From Lachnoclostridium edouardi (GTDB lineage Bacteria; Bacillota; Clostridia; Lachnospirales; Lachnospiraceae): a stretch of 64,000 nucleotides of DNA. Position 1 is the first letter of the stretch. Each line of letters begins with the position of its first letter. Below, piece after piece: positions 34,655-44,023 of the stretch. Where the stretch lies: positions 339,413-403,412 of the forward strand of contig NZ_OESQ01000001.1 in the NCBI RefSeq assembly GCF_900240245.1, read 5' to 3'. The notes under the pieces are model-generated. The model was not told the origin of the DNA. It did not search any database and worked only from the letters and a program-made list of their open reading frames with translations. The position numbers were made by a program, and so were the translations under genes.

Positions 34655-34713
34655 TTCATAATTTATTCATAAATTATGAATTTCATTATATAACAGATTT
34701 TTTTTAGTATCAA
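34655..34713 (-). promoter_or_regulatory. marR-ftsH promoter with palindromic operator
   Basis: Minus-strand TTGATA (34713-34708) and TATAAT (34690-34685), spacer 17. The perfect palindrome TTCATAA-A-TTATGAA (34666-34680) starts five bases after the -10 box, and a half site TTCATAA lies at 34655-34661. Confidence 0.75.
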
Positions 34714-34769
34714 GAAAATTTGTATAAACTTTTTATAAAGTGGAAAGTAATTCTTTAAGATTGGTTTTG

Positions 34770-34798
34770 TTGAATTGTCAGGAAAATTTTGCTATACT
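34770..34798 (+). promoter_or_regulatory. Promoter of the class A penicillin-binding protein gene
   Basis: TTGAAT (34770-34775) and TATACT (34793-34798) are 17 bases apart; the start is about 20 bases before the ATG, which has AAAGGAGG. Confidence 0.7.
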
Positions 34799-34824
34799 GT
34801 TGTATAACCTAAAGGAGGACTTCT

Positions 34825-37563
34825 ATGAATTACGGAAAATCTGGGACAGAACAGAAGATAAAATCCATAAGCTCTAAAAATAAAAAATATTTTTCAAAGC
34901 TTTGCTTTTCTTTTATAAAGGTTATCTTCATCCTCTGTCTTTTTACAGGACTTGTAGCGGCCAGCACTGGTTTTGGGTGCTTTAACGGAATTATTGACGC
35001 CGCTCCAGAAATCAATATGGAAACCATTGTTCCCAGCGGTTATGCCACTACAGTTTACGACAGCGCCGGCAATTTAACAGACACCCTTGTAAAGGCGGGA
35101 GCCAACAGGGAGGAGGCTACTTATGAGGAGCTTCCCGAGAATCTGATTAACGCTTTTATCGCTATTGAGGACTCCCGCTTCTGGAGTCACAGCGGAATAG
35201 ATCTGCGCTCTATTACACGAGCAGCCGTAGGCGTAATTACAGGCAATTATAAAGGCGGCGGCAGCACTATCACCCAGCAGCTGATTAAGAACAATGTATT
35301 AAAGGGCGGAAATGAAAAAAGCTTTGGCGCCAAAATGGAAAGAAAGATTCAGGAGCAGTATTTGGCTCTTCAGCTGACAAAGTCTATGGACAGAAAGCTG
35401 ATTATCACCAACTATCTGAATACCATTAACCTGGGAAATAATTCTCTGGGCGTAAAGGTAGCTTCCAGAAGATATTTTAATAAGGAAGTGTCAGACCTGA
35501 CTTTGTCTGAATGCGCCGTGTTGGCGGGAATTACTCAGAACCCGTCTAAGTTTAACCCTATCAGCGGAAGGGAAGAAAATGAGAAAAAGAGAAAGATTAT
35601 TCTACAGTACATGGTGGACCAGGAATTAATCTCCAAGGAGGAGCAGGAGGAGGCATTAGCTGACAATGTATACGACAGAATCCAGAATGTAAACTTAATC
35701 TCCAAAGAAACTTCCACCCCGTACAGCTATTTTACAGACGAGCTGATTAATCAGGTGATGGATACTCTTGTAAACCAGCTGGGCTATACAAATACCCAGG
35801 CCTCTAATCTGCTTTACAGCGGCGGCTTACAGATTTATACCACCCAGGACCCTGCTATTCAGGCCATTGTAGATGAAGAGGTAAATAATCCGGAGAATTA
35901 TACTGTGGCCAAGTATTCTATGGAATACCGCCTGTCTGTCACCCACGGGGACGGCACCACTGAACATTATTCTGAAAAGGATATTGAAAAGTTCCATAAA
36001 AATACTTTGGGAGATAATCAATATGACGGCCTTTACGCCAGCCAGGAGGCTGTTCAGTCTGACGTAGAGCAGTACAAGGCCTGGCTTTTAAAGGAGGATG
36101 ATGAGATTATAGGAGAACGCCTTACAAAGATTCTTCAGCCTCAAACCTCTTTTGTTATTATGGACCAGGCTACAGGGGAGGTAAAGGCAATCAGCGGCGG
36201 ACGAGGCGAGAAAACAGACAGTCTTACCTTAAACAGGGCCTGCGATACCCTCCGCCAGCCAGGTTCTACCTTTAAGGTGCTTACAGCCTTCGCTCCTGCC
36301 CTGGACGCAAAGGGAAGCACTTTAGGAACGGTTTATTACGACGCTCCTTACACTGTAGGCACTAAGTCCTTTAACAACTGGTACAGCAATAAAGGTTATA
36401 TGGGATATTCCAGCATAAGAGACGGTATTATTTACTCTATGAATATTGTGGCTGTCCGCTGCCTTATGGAGACGGTTTCTCCTCAGCTGGGCATTGAATA
36501 TGCAAAAAGCTTTGGAATTACCAGTCTGGTGCCGGAGGATATTACAGCTTCCGCCGCTCTTGGAGGACTGACCGACGGCGTTTCCAACCTGGAACTTACA
36601 GCTGCTTTTGCCGCTATTGCCAACGGAGGCATCTACACAAAGCCGGTGTTCTTCACTAAGATTCTGGACCACAACGGCAAGGTTTTAGTAAACAATGAGC
36701 CTGAGACAAAGCGGGTTCTGAAGGATTCCACAGCCTTTCTTCTCACAGATGCTATGGCAGAATCTATGCAGAGCAACAGAAAGCTTACAAGACCTGGAGT
36801 TTCCGTATCATCCACCAGCACCCGGGCTGCTCTCTCCAACATGTCGGCTGCAGGAAAAAGCGGGACAACCTCTAAAAACAACGACATTTGGTTTGTAGGA
36901 TATACCCCCTACTACACTGCAGGTATATGGGGAGGCTGCGACAGCAACCAAAAGCTGATTGACACGGCTGCCGGGGTAAATAACGGAGGAACCTCCTTCC
37001 ACAAGGATATTTGGCGGAAAATAATGACAAGGGTTCACGAAGGGAAGTCTGATCCGGGATTTTCTGTGCCTGACAGTATAGAATCTGCAACTATATGCCG
37101 CAAATCCGGCAACCTGGCGGTTTCCGGCGTGTGCTCTGCAGACCCAAGAGGCGACGCCACCTACACAGAATATTTTGCCAAGGGAACTGCGCCTACAGAA
37201 GTGTGCAACAATCATATAAGAGCCAGCGTATGTGCAGAATCCGGAAAGCTGCCTACTCCCTTCTGTCCAGACAGAACTACAGGCATATTTATGGCCATCC
37301 CTTCCGGGGAAACGGCGGAAACTGACGATTCTGTGTTTGCCCTTCCAGGCACCTGCACCATCCACAGCGGTTCAGGAACTATTATTAATCCTAATCCGTC
37401 GGACAACGACCCTTCTTCTATTTTCGGTCCCGGATATGTGCCTGAAACAACAGCCGCCCCTGCCACACAGAATCACACTGTACAGGGCACCACTGAAAAT
37501 GAGGAGACGGCTCCTACTAAAAAGCGTTACAACTCCTGGTTCCCTTATCTGCCTACAGAATAG
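34825..37563 (+). CDS. Class A penicillin-binding protein (PBP1A type)
   Basis: A 912-residue bifunctional peptidoglycan synthase. A cytoplasmic start and one helix (about residues 30-52) lead to the glycosyltransferase domain with AIEDSRFWSHSGIDLRSI near 112 and GGSTITQQLIKN. The transpeptidase domain has the serine motif STFK near residue 479, SMN near 537 and KSGT near 678. A final low-complexity tail contains two Cys pairs (CRKSGNLAVSGVC, CAESGKLPTPFC), common in clostridial PBP1A, then a Thr/Pro-rich end. It is a single gene with its own promoter; the stop is TAG. Confidence 0.94.
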   Translation: MNYGKSGTEQKIKSISSKNKKYFSKLCFSFIKVIFILCLFTGLVAASTGFGCFNGIIDAAPEINMETIVPSGYATTVYDSAGNLTDTLVKAGANREEATYEELPENLINAFIAIEDSRFWSHSGIDLRSITRAAVGVITGNYKGGGSTITQQLIKNNVLKGGNEKSFGAKMERKIQEQYLALQLTKSMDRKLIITNYLNTINLGNNSLGVKVASRRYFNKEVSDLTLSECAVLAGITQNPSKFNPISGREENEKKRKIILQYMVDQELISKEEQEEALADNVYDRIQNVNLISKETSTPYSYFTDELINQVMDTLVNQLGYTNTQASNLLYSGGLQIYTTQDPAIQAIVDEEVNNPENYTVAKYSMEYRLSVTHGDGTTEHYSEKDIEKFHKNTLGDNQYDGLYASQEAVQSDVEQYKAWLLKEDDEIIGERLTKILQPQTSFVIMDQATGEVKAISGGRGEKTDSLTLNRACDTLRQPGSTFKVLTAFAPALDAKGSTLGTVYYDAPYTVGTKSFNNWYSNKGYMGYSSIRDGIIYSMNIVAVRCLMETVSPQLGIEYAKSFGITSLVPEDITASAALGGLTDGVSNLELTAAFAAIANGGIYTKPVFFTKILDHNGKVLVNNEPETKRVLKDSTAFLLTDAMAESMQSNRKLTRPGVSVSSTSTRAALSNMSAAGKSGTTSKNNDIWFVGYTPYYTAGIWGGCDSNQKLIDTAAGVNNGGTSFHKDIWRKIMTRVHEGKSDPGFSVPDSIESATICRKSGNLAVSGVCSADPRGDATYTEYFAKGTAPTEVCNNHIRASVCAESGKLPTPFCPDRTTGIFMAIPSGETAETDDSVFALPGTCTIHSGSGTIINPNPSDNDPSSIFGPGYVPETTAAPATQNHTVQGTTENEETAPTKKRYNSWFPYLPTE

Positions 37564-37621
37564 AAAAAAGCCTTCTGAATATCTGTGCCGCATTTTTGCG
37601 AGCGCAGATGTTCAGAAGGCT
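37564..37621 (-). terminator. Terminator of the tct-larA operon
   Basis: AGCCTTCTGAA (37569-37579) pairs with TTCAGAAGGCT (37611-37621), with inner ATCTG/CAGAT. On the minus strand six T follow. It may also end the PBP transcript. Confidence 0.8.
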
Positions 37622-37645
37622 GATTATTATTTTTACTATGTCCTT

Positions 37646-38932
37646 CTATCTTTCATCTATACGGACTAAATCTCCGTTTTCTCTGAATTCCATTTCAAAA
37701 GGCTGGCCTACAATCTGAATTTCAGGATATTTTAAAGCTTCCTCCAGCAGAAATTCTGAAATAAATATTCTTCCAATATCTAATGTATTTTTAATCCAAA
37801 TCATTTTAGGCTTATTATAGTCAATTCCCATACAGCCGTGAATAGACGTTTGAATTGCCACCTTATCATTGTCCACCACCATAGGCATTTTGGCTGAATT
37901 ATATATCCTGGATGTAATCAGATTCGGGTAAGTATTCATAAAGTCTATTTGTTCCTTGTACTTTTCAGGAATTACGTCTAACAGCCCCATGCCGCAGGCG
38001 TTTCCGTGGGTTTCTTCAGTCAGGCGAAGGCCGCATATTATCTGCTGATGAGGGTCCTTTTCTATTCCGTCGTGGGTATACCTGGAAATTATCATAGTAT
38101 CCATGCCTGCGCCGCTAATATTTTTTCCTGTTTCCTCCACCAGCAGCACGTCATACTTAGGGATAGCGATTTTAGGGAAATTACTGTATGCTTCTTTTAA
38201 AAGCACAGGCTCCTCCTCCAGAATATTTTCTGCCTTTATTACATGGACGCCCGCTGTTTCATCATAAGCATTTTCCACCAGGCCAATTCCAAAAATCACA
38301 TTTCCATGGTTCAGAATGTAACTTCCTATTTTCTTTATATTCTCTGACATGTGAACCATGCCCAGGCTGTGACAAAGGGCCGCCCCTTTCTGCTTTCCTA
38401 AACCGATAACCGCCATTTTTAAAATGCCGCTTTCGATTTCCCCGTTAAAGGAGGGATGAGGCTTTACTCTGTTAATGAGAATTGTTTTATCTGCATGAAA
38501 AGCATAGTCGTCCACATAAACAGGCAGATGTTCTTCCTCTGTATAGCCGATGCACACTGTTTCCATAGTAGCTTTTACAGGACAGCCGCAGGCCTCCTCT
38601 GTGATTCCCAAGGAATCCAGGATTTCTTTCTGCCCCTCTGCTGTAGCTCCTCCATGGCTTCCCATGGCCGGTATAATAAACGGCGCTCCGCCCCGGTCCT
38701 TTACAAACCTTACTGTCTCTCTGATCACAGGCACAATATTGTCTATTCCCCTGCTTCCCGCTGTAATGGCCACAGATTCCCCCTGGCAGATTCTGCCGCC
38801 CACTCCCGACTGCTCTAAAGCCTTTCTTGTTTCTTCTCCCCCATCTTCAATTCTGGGGCGTTTAAAAACCTGTCTGGCCTCAATCATTCTGGGAATCTTG
38901 ATTCCTGACACCAGCTCCGCCAGTCTGCTCAT
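37646..38932 (-). CDS. LarA-like enzyme (DUF2088), second paralogue
   Basis: A 428-residue protein related to the N-terminal domain of lactate racemase LarA, whose nickel-pincer cofactor is bound by a Lys and three His. Comparable residues are visible: MGSHGGAT, KPHPSFNGEIESGILKM (His and Lys) and LCHSLGMVHM. It shares a ladder of motifs with the neighbouring 431-residue paralogue, for example VAITAGSR, ENAYDETA and TYPNLITS. Located downstream of tctC in the same direction, it may interconvert or epimerise the hydroxy-acid brought in by the transporter, perhaps as a heteromer with the paralogue. No larB, larC or larE gene for cofactor synthesis is in the window. Confidence 0.8.
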   Translation of the reverse strand: MSRLAELVSGIKIPRMIEARQVFKRPRIEDGGEETRKALEQSGVGGRICQGESVAITAGSRGIDNIVPVIRETVRFVKDRGGAPFIIPAMGSHGGATAEGQKEILDSLGITEEACGCPVKATMETVCIGYTEEEHLPVYVDDYAFHADKTILINRVKPHPSFNGEIESGILKMAVIGLGKQKGAALCHSLGMVHMSENIKKIGSYILNHGNVIFGIGLVENAYDETAGVHVIKAENILEEEPVLLKEAYSNFPKIAIPKYDVLLVEETGKNISGAGMDTMIISRYTHDGIEKDPHQQIICGLRLTEETHGNACGMGLLDVIPEKYKEQIDFMNTYPNLITSRIYNSAKMPMVVDNDKVAIQTSIHGCMGIDYNKPKMIWIKNTLDIGRIFISEFLLEEALKYPEIQIVGQPFEMEFRENGDLVRIDER

Positions 38933-38970
38933 ATTATTTTCTCCCTTTCCCCAATTCCTTATATTATTTG

Positions 38971-40266
38971 TCAGCCGATTTTTCCTAAACCGATTAAAGC
39001 TCCCTCTGAATCGAACTTCATTTTCTCCGGCTCAGTTTCAATTATCAGATTCGGATGATTTTTCACCTCTTCATAATAAGCCTCAGAAAGCATAATATGC
39101 TCAATTTTTAAGCTGTTGGCGATGCGTACAATCCGCACGTGATCCTTGTCAATACCCGTACAGGTGCGGATACACACCTGAATGGCTTCCTTGTCATTTT
39201 TCATTACCATAGGAACTCTTGCGTTTTCCACTACTGTAGATGTAATTAAATTAGGGTAGGTTAAGTCAAAATCTACTTTATCAAAAAATCTTCTGGTGGT
39301 TGCGTGAGCCATACCCATTCCGCAGCCGCTGTGGTGACTTTCCTTACTTAAATCTAAAATAGCTACTCTCTGGGATTTTAAGCCGCCTGAAGCGTAAGGA
39401 GTTACAAAAGTTCCTGTTATATTAGGGTCCATACCGCTGCCGCTGAAATTCTTTCCGATTACATCGCAGATCAGCACGTCGCACTCCGGCACTAAAATCT
39501 GAGGCAGAAGACTTTTTGCTTCCTCTAAAAGAGCTGGTTCCTGCTCTTCTATTTCATCGTGATTTACTACTGCTATTTTGGCTGTTTCGTCATAGGCGTT
39601 TTCTAACACTGCCACAGAGAATAAAATGTTGGCATGTTTTAAAATTGCTTTTCCAAACATAGGCACGTACTTTGCCATCTGACCAAAGCCTGCAGCATGG
39701 CACACATCCGCTCCCGCCTGCTTTCCTAAGCCTATGGTCATCATTTTCATAATGCCGCTTTCATAGGGGCCTCTGAAGCATGTGTGAGGCTTTACACGGC
39801 AATTTACAATGATTCCGTCAGCTTCAGCCGCATCTTTCCCAATAAGCACGTCCATTCCTTCTTCATTGGTGCCGATCTTTACAGTTTCCATGTTGCACTT
39901 TACAGGGCAGCCCATAGATTCCTCTGTGACCCCATAGTTTATTAAAATTTCTCTCTGTCCTTCTTCTGTAGCTCCCCCGTGGCTTCCCATGGCGGCCACA
40001 ATAAAAGGCTTTCCGCCTTTTTCCTTTACAAAATCCACAATGGTTTTTGTGATGATTAATATGTTTGCAATCTGACGGCTGCCTACTGTAATAGCCACAG
40101 TCATTCCAGGGTGAATCTGAGAAGCAAATTTTTCCTGCTCCATCTGCTCATACATGATACGGCGTATATTCTCCGCCTCAATCTTTTCAGTGGAAAATAC
40201 TTGTCTTACCTGAAACATACGGGGAATGGCTACATTTTCCACCAAGCCTGATACAACGCTTTTCAT
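38971..40266 (-). CDS. LarA-like enzyme (DUF2088), first paralogue
   Basis: A 431-residue protein of the same family as the next gene downstream, 38 bases away. It keeps VAITVGSRQIAN, MGSHGGATEEGQ, CPVKCNMETVKIG, VKPHTCFRGPYESGIMKM, VCHAAGFGQM and TYPNLITSTVVENARVPMV. The spacing of His and Lys residues fits the LarA cofactor site, so a role as a nickel-pincer-dependent racemase or epimerase of a 2-hydroxy acid is inferred, not shown. Both paralogues are close in length, suggesting duplication followed by specialisation. It lies 97 bases downstream of tctC, after a hairpin. Confidence 0.8.
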   Translation of the reverse strand: MKSVVSGLVENVAIPRMFQVRQVFSTEKIEAENIRRIMYEQMEQEKFASQIHPGMTVAITVGSRQIANILIITKTIVDFVKEKGGKPFIVAAMGSHGGATEEGQREILINYGVTEESMGCPVKCNMETVKIGTNEEGMDVLIGKDAAEADGIIVNCRVKPHTCFRGPYESGIMKMMTIGLGKQAGADVCHAAGFGQMAKYVPMFGKAILKHANILFSVAVLENAYDETAKIAVVNHDEIEEQEPALLEEAKSLLPQILVPECDVLICDVIGKNFSGSGMDPNITGTFVTPYASGGLKSQRVAILDLSKESHHSGCGMGMAHATTRRFFDKVDFDLTYPNLITSTVVENARVPMVMKNDKEAIQVCIRTCTGIDKDHVRIVRIANSLKIEHIMLSEAYYEEVKNHPNLIIETEPEKMKFDSEGALIGLGKIG

Positions 40267-40305
40267 TTTGTCAACCTCTATCCGGCATAAGCCTGTTATA
40301 TTTTA

Positions 40306-40342
40306 AAAAGAAGGGAATGCTGCCTTTTTGCAACATTCCCTT
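40306..40342 (-). terminator. Hairpin/partial terminator after tctC
   Basis: AAGGGAATG (40311-40319) pairs with CATTCCCTT (40334-40342); CTTTTTAAAAT follows on the minus strand. It may reduce read-through from tctC into the larA-like pair. Confidence 0.65.
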
Positions 40343-40363
40343 CCAGGCAACTGCAATATAAAA

Positions 40364-41395
40364 TTATTTTGCTAATCTGTCTGCAATGTCCTTAATTGTG
40401 TTATAAGTATCTTCTTCTACCTTCTCTGTATCTGCAGGGCTTAAATAGTTTGGAAGCATCTGAAGATCAGCCAGTCCCTGCTGTCCTTCTTCACTTTCAA
40501 CAATGCTCTTTGTTAATTCATCATACCATGCAATTACTTCGTCTGGTGTTTCCTTAGGGAAGTAGAAAGAGAACTCCTGGTTTGGATAAGAGAAATCAAT
40601 TCCCTGCTCTTTTAATGTAGGAACGTCTCCAAGAAGCTCAGATCTTTCATCTGTAGGAACGCCGATACATGTAAACTGTCCAGCCTCAAGATAATCTTTG
40701 CAGTTTACGTACGGGCCAGGCATAAGGTCGATCTGTCCGGAAAGCATAGCTGCAATCTTATCAGATGTGGAGCCTGCGTCTACTAAATCCAGCTCAATAC
40801 CTGCTGCTTCCTGGAATCCAAGAAGTTCATAGTATGTATAAGCGCCTACCTCTGTACAAGCCTTTAACTGACCTGGAGCTGCCTTTGCCGCCTCAATAAA
40901 TGCGTCCATATCTGCATATTTGTCAGAGAATACATAAAGCTGCTGTGCTGGCTCTAAAGCAAAGCTTGGTCCAATCTTAAATGCAGAGTAGTTGTAGTCT
41001 GTAACGCCTGCTACATTTGCTACGTTTACAAGAGCATGTCCGTAAAGTACTGTCATTCCGTCTGGAGCTGCCTCTAATACCTGGTTTGCAGCTACAGAAC
41101 CAGCTGCGCCGTTGGAGTTTACAACAATAAAGTCAACTCCTGTTTTTTCCTTTGCGTGCTGAGCAAAAACACGTGCAGAAAGGTCTGTGTCTCCGCCTGC
41201 TCCTGCAGGTACAATAATGGAAACAGTTCCCTCTGGCTTCCATCCGCTTGCCGCTGCATCTCCGCCCTCTGAAGCTTCCCCGCTTGCTGCGTTGTTAGCA
41301 GCTGCAGTTGTGCTGCCTGATCCAGAGCCTCCACATGCTGCTAAGCTCAGTGCCATTGTTCCAGCTAAAAGTGTTGCCAGAATTTTCTTTTTCAT
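40364..41395 (-). CDS. tctC: Tripartite tricarboxylate transporter substrate-binding lipoprotein
   Basis: A 343-residue extracellular binding protein of the TctC/Bug family. The lipobox SLAAC ends at Cys21; a Gly/Ser/Ala linker follows. The mature part carries the family's ligand-gripping start VSIIVPAGAGGDTDLSAR and GAAGSVAANQVLEAAPDGMTVLYG. It delivers a di- or tricarboxylate, or similar acid, to the TctA/TctB channel encoded just upstream. It is separated from tctA by a GC-rich hairpin (41425-41441), and has its own strong ribosome site, consistent with high expression. The ligand is not predictable. Confidence 0.93.
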   Translation of the reverse strand: MKKKILATLLAGTMALSLAACGGSGSGSTTAAANNAASGEASEGGDAAASGWKPEGTVSIIVPAGAGGDTDLSARVFAQHAKEKTGVDFIVVNSNGAAGSVAANQVLEAAPDGMTVLYGHALVNVANVAGVTDYNYSAFKIGPSFALEPAQQLYVFSDKYADMDAFIEAAKAAPGQLKACTEVGAYTYYELLGFQEAAGIELDLVDAGSTSDKIAAMLSGQIDLMPGPYVNCKDYLEAGQFTCIGVPTDERSELLGDVPTLKEQGIDFSYPNQEFSFYFPKETPDEVIAWYDELTKSIVESEEGQQGLADLQMLPNYLSPADTEKVEEDTYNTIKDIADRLAK

Positions 41396-41424
41396 AATGT
41401 TCTCTCCTTTTGTTTTTATTGTTA

Positions 41425-41441
41425 CGGGCGTTTAACGCCCG
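41425..41441 (-). other. GC-rich hairpin between tctA and tctC
   Basis: CGGGCG (41425-41430) pairs with CGCCCG (41436-41441) around TTTAA. There is no T run, so it probably protects the tctC mRNA or pauses polymerase. It would favour more binding protein than channel. Confidence 0.6.
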
Positions 41442-41477
41442 CATTTTTAATTGTTACAAACATTACTATTTTTTTAC

Positions 41478-42986
41478 CTAAGCCATATTCTGTTTTCTCT
41501 TCAGGTAAGTTTTGTATTCTTTGTATAAGGACCATATAAGCACTCCGATTGCAATGAAGAAGAATGCGTCGAAAATTGGTCTCTTGAAGAACGCGCCAAA
41601 GGATTTATACTGCATAATGCCTCGGCGAAGGTATGTCTCCAGCATTTCTCCAATCAGGAAGCAAAGTACAAATGGTGTAGTAGGAAGGCTTAACTTGTGA
41701 TATAAGTATCCTACAATACCGAAGATTAAAACAGACTGTACGTCGAAAATACGGTTGTTAGTTGCATAAGCGCCTACACAGCAAAGTACCAGAATTAATG
41801 GAAGCAGAATGTGTTTCGGCACCTTTAATACCTGTACAAAGCCCTTGATACATGTCCACTCTACAATCAGCATAATAAATGCACAAACCATACATGCTGC
41901 AAAGATTCCGTATACAACGTCTGCATTTTTTACGAAAAGTAAAGGACCAGCAGAAAGACCGTGAATCAGGAAACCACCTAACATCATAGCTGTTACGCCG
42001 TCTCCAGGAATACCAAGTACCAGCAAAGGAATCATAGCGCCGCCGATTGTAGCGTTATTTGCAGACTCTGTGGCAACAATACCGTCTGGACAGCCTTTAC
42101 CAAATTCTTCTGGATGTTTAGACATATTTTTAGCAGTTACATATGCCAGCATACCGGAAGTGGAACCGCCGATACCAGGAAGAATACCAATACCTGTACC
42201 GATTAAGGAAGATCTTAAAAAGTTTGGAAGGTGATAAACAAACTCTTTCATGCTGAAACCAAAACCTTTTACCTTTTTCACTGTTAAGGTTTCCATTTTA
42301 CCGCTTCCCATACTTTCAGCAGTAATCAAAATATCTGAAATAGCGAAAATACCGATCAAAGTAGGCAGTGTGTCAAAACCAGCCATTAAACTGGAAGCTC
42401 CAAATGTAAAACGAGGAGTTCCGTCAATAGGAGCCATACCTACTAAAGCAAAAATCAATCCCAGCATACCTGCCAGCACGCCTCTGATCATGTTTCCTGA
42501 GGAAAGAATGGCAACCATGGTAAGAGCAAAGAAACAAATACCAAAGTTCTCAGCAGGTGTAAACTTCAAAGCTACTGCAGCCAGCATAGGGGCGCAGAAT
42601 GTAAGAATAATAAAAGAGAATACTGATCCCAGGAAAGAGAACACGATTCCAAGACCTAAGGCCTTCATTGCCTCTCCGTTTTTCGCCATAGGATGACCGT
42701 CAAAACAGGTTGCAATAGAGGAAGCCGTACCTGGCATATTTAACAGGATGGCGGAAATAAGACCGCCTGAAATGCCGCCTATGTAAACAGCTACTAATGT
42801 GTTAAGACCCATAGACGGCGTCATACTAAATGTTAAAGGCAGCATAAGAGCTACCGCCATGGAGGCTGACAAACCTGGAATGGAGCCAAATACAATACCA
42901 ATCGCTACTCCCGCTACCATCATAGCCAGGGAAGCGGGCGTACAAATACCAACAAATGCGTTTCCTAAAAGTGCTAATGCCTGCAT
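41478..42986 (-). CDS. tctA: Tripartite tricarboxylate transporter large membrane subunit
   Basis: A 502-residue protein with about twelve membrane helices. The two family signatures are seen: GSIPGLSASMAVALMLPLTF near residue 35 and GILPGIGGSTSGMLAYVTAKN near residue 262. These loops are thought to form the substrate site. The first helix begins near ALLGNAFVGIC, and the end is basic (KRKQNMA). AGGAGGA lies before the ATG. It follows tctB by eleven bases, so order is B, A, C, as commonly found. Confidence 0.94.
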   Translation of the reverse strand: MQALALLGNAFVGICTPASLAMMVAGVAIGIVFGSIPGLSASMAVALMLPLTFSMTPSMGLNTLVAVYIGGISGGLISAILLNMPGTASSIATCFDGHPMAKNGEAMKALGLGIVFSFLGSVFSFIILTFCAPMLAAVALKFTPAENFGICFFALTMVAILSSGNMIRGVLAGMLGLIFALVGMAPIDGTPRFTFGASSLMAGFDTLPTLIGIFAISDILITAESMGSGKMETLTVKKVKGFGFSMKEFVYHLPNFLRSSLIGTGIGILPGIGGSTSGMLAYVTAKNMSKHPEEFGKGCPDGIVATESANNATIGGAMIPLLVLGIPGDGVTAMMLGGFLIHGLSAGPLLFVKNADVVYGIFAACMVCAFIMLIVEWTCIKGFVQVLKVPKHILLPLILVLCCVGAYATNNRIFDVQSVLIFGIVGYLYHKLSLPTTPFVLCFLIGEMLETYLRRGIMQYKSFGAFFKRPIFDAFFFIAIGVLIWSLYKEYKTYLKRKQNMA

Positions 42987-42997
42987 ACTCTCTCCTC

Positions 42998-43495
42998 CTA
43001 TAAATTAATTGTAAAGATACCTGCAGGAAGTACAATCTTAAATCCGTAGCGGAATAAGAAGAATACTACCATGGTAAACACTACATTAATAACAACCAGC
43101 TGAATTATATTCTTTTTTCCCCTTTTATCATCTGGAGAAAGCACCAGCATCTGAAACATCAGGTAAATCATTGTGGAGATAATAAATCCTACTGGCTGAA
43201 GTATGAATACATAAATCAGCACCAGAATCATGCTGGAAAATACTCGTTTGTAATCGCAGGATTCAATGGTAGAAGGATCAATTTCAGAAGCACGCAGCTT
43301 AAAATTCTTAATGTTTAAAAATGTTAAAATCGCAGCCAGCGCAAAAGTAACAATACCAATACACATTGGCATAAAATCAGGTCCAATGTCCATTACCTTG
43401 GACTTTGGCAGCATTTTAGCAGCAGCCATCATAGCTCCGGAAAGCACCATAAAAAATACTCCAGTAATGATGTCGCCATACTTTTTGAAAAGCAT
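42998..43495 (-). CDS. tctB: Tripartite tricarboxylate transporter small membrane subunit
   Basis: A 165-residue protein with four predicted helices (residues about 8-25, 40-60, 85-110 and 130-155), matching the TctB fold. The start MLFKKYGDIITGVFFMVLS is preceded by AAGGGGGAAATG-type sequence. It assembles with TctA to form the sodium- or proton-linked carboxylate carrier. It is the first gene of the tctBAC-larA-like operon, which extends to 37646. Confidence 0.9.
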   Translation of the reverse strand: MLFKKYGDIITGVFFMVLSGAMMAAAKMLPKSKVMDIGPDFMPMCIGIVTFALAAILTFLNIKNFKLRASEIDPSTIESCDYKRVFSSMILVLIYVFILQPVGFIISTMIYLMFQMLVLSPDDKRGKKNIIQLVVINVVFTMVVFFLFRYGFKIVLPAGIFTINL

Positions 43496-43538
43496 TTACA
43501 TTTCCCCCTTTTGTTTTAATGTTCTTTTTTCGTTTGTC

Positions 43539-43568
43539 ATTTTATCATCTAACCATGGTTAAAATCAA
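43539..43568 (-). promoter_or_regulatory. tct operon promoter with palindromic operator
   Basis: Minus-strand TTGATT (43568-43563) and TAAAAT (43544-43539), spacer 18. The perfect palindrome TAACCATGGTTA (43550-43561) lies between the two boxes. A repressor bound here would block polymerase; no regulator gene is adjacent. Confidence 0.65.
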
Positions 43569-43923
43569 ATTAATAAAAATGATTATGCCATAAGCATCCA
43601 TAATGATAAAAAAATTCTATACTTTAAAATTAAATAATACATAAAATGTGGTACATGGACTGCGGCTCTGCTTTAATTTCATACTCTCACTCCCTTATTC
43701 TATATTTAGGTGAAAAAGACAACCTATATTTTGTACCTACCATAGCCTTTGCAGCATGTCCTGTAAAATCACTTGTCAAAAACCTGCCATAATTTTAACA
43801 AATTGTATTTTTCTACAATTTCTCTATGTTTTCAACGTTTTTATTATACAAAACAAACACAACTTAGTCAAATTAATTAATATTCTTCAAAATCTTAGAA
43901 AAACTTATTTAAGAAATCAGGCG

Positions 43924-43990
43924 CAAAAAAAGACGGGGAAAACAGGTAAGCAAAAAGCCTCCTGTAATTCATTGCACTGTCCCGTCTTTT
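43924..43990 (-). terminator. Terminator of the sigF-spoVA operon
   Basis: AAAGACGGG (43929-43937) pairs with CCCGTCTTT (43981-43989); on the minus strand seven T follow. It lies 34 bases after the spoVAE stop. Confidence 0.8.
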
Positions 43991-44023
43991 ATATATTATG
44001 GTAGTATGGTATATTCAATTTTC

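Larger units (their letters stand above)
43496..44023. other. 528-bp intergenic region
   Basis: This AT-rich stretch separates the tct operon from spoVAE. It holds the tct promoter and palindrome (43539-43568), an ATTATG...CATAAT repeat at about 43582-43605, and the spoVA terminator (43924-43990). The 82-residue plus-strand frame at 43756-44004 is low complexity and has no ribosome site. I see no gene here. Confidence 0.7.

Noticed and set aside
36808..37365. 185-codon minus-strand frame opposite the penicillin-binding protein
   Set aside because: Antisense to the transpeptidase domain and tail; no independent evidence.
38550..39095. 181-codon plus-strand frame across the two LarA-like genes
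   Set aside because: It lies opposite two conserved genes and has no ribosome site.
43756..44004. 82-codon plus-strand frame in the tct-spoVA gap
   Set aside because: AT-rich low-complexity sequence crossing a terminator hairpin; no ribosome site.
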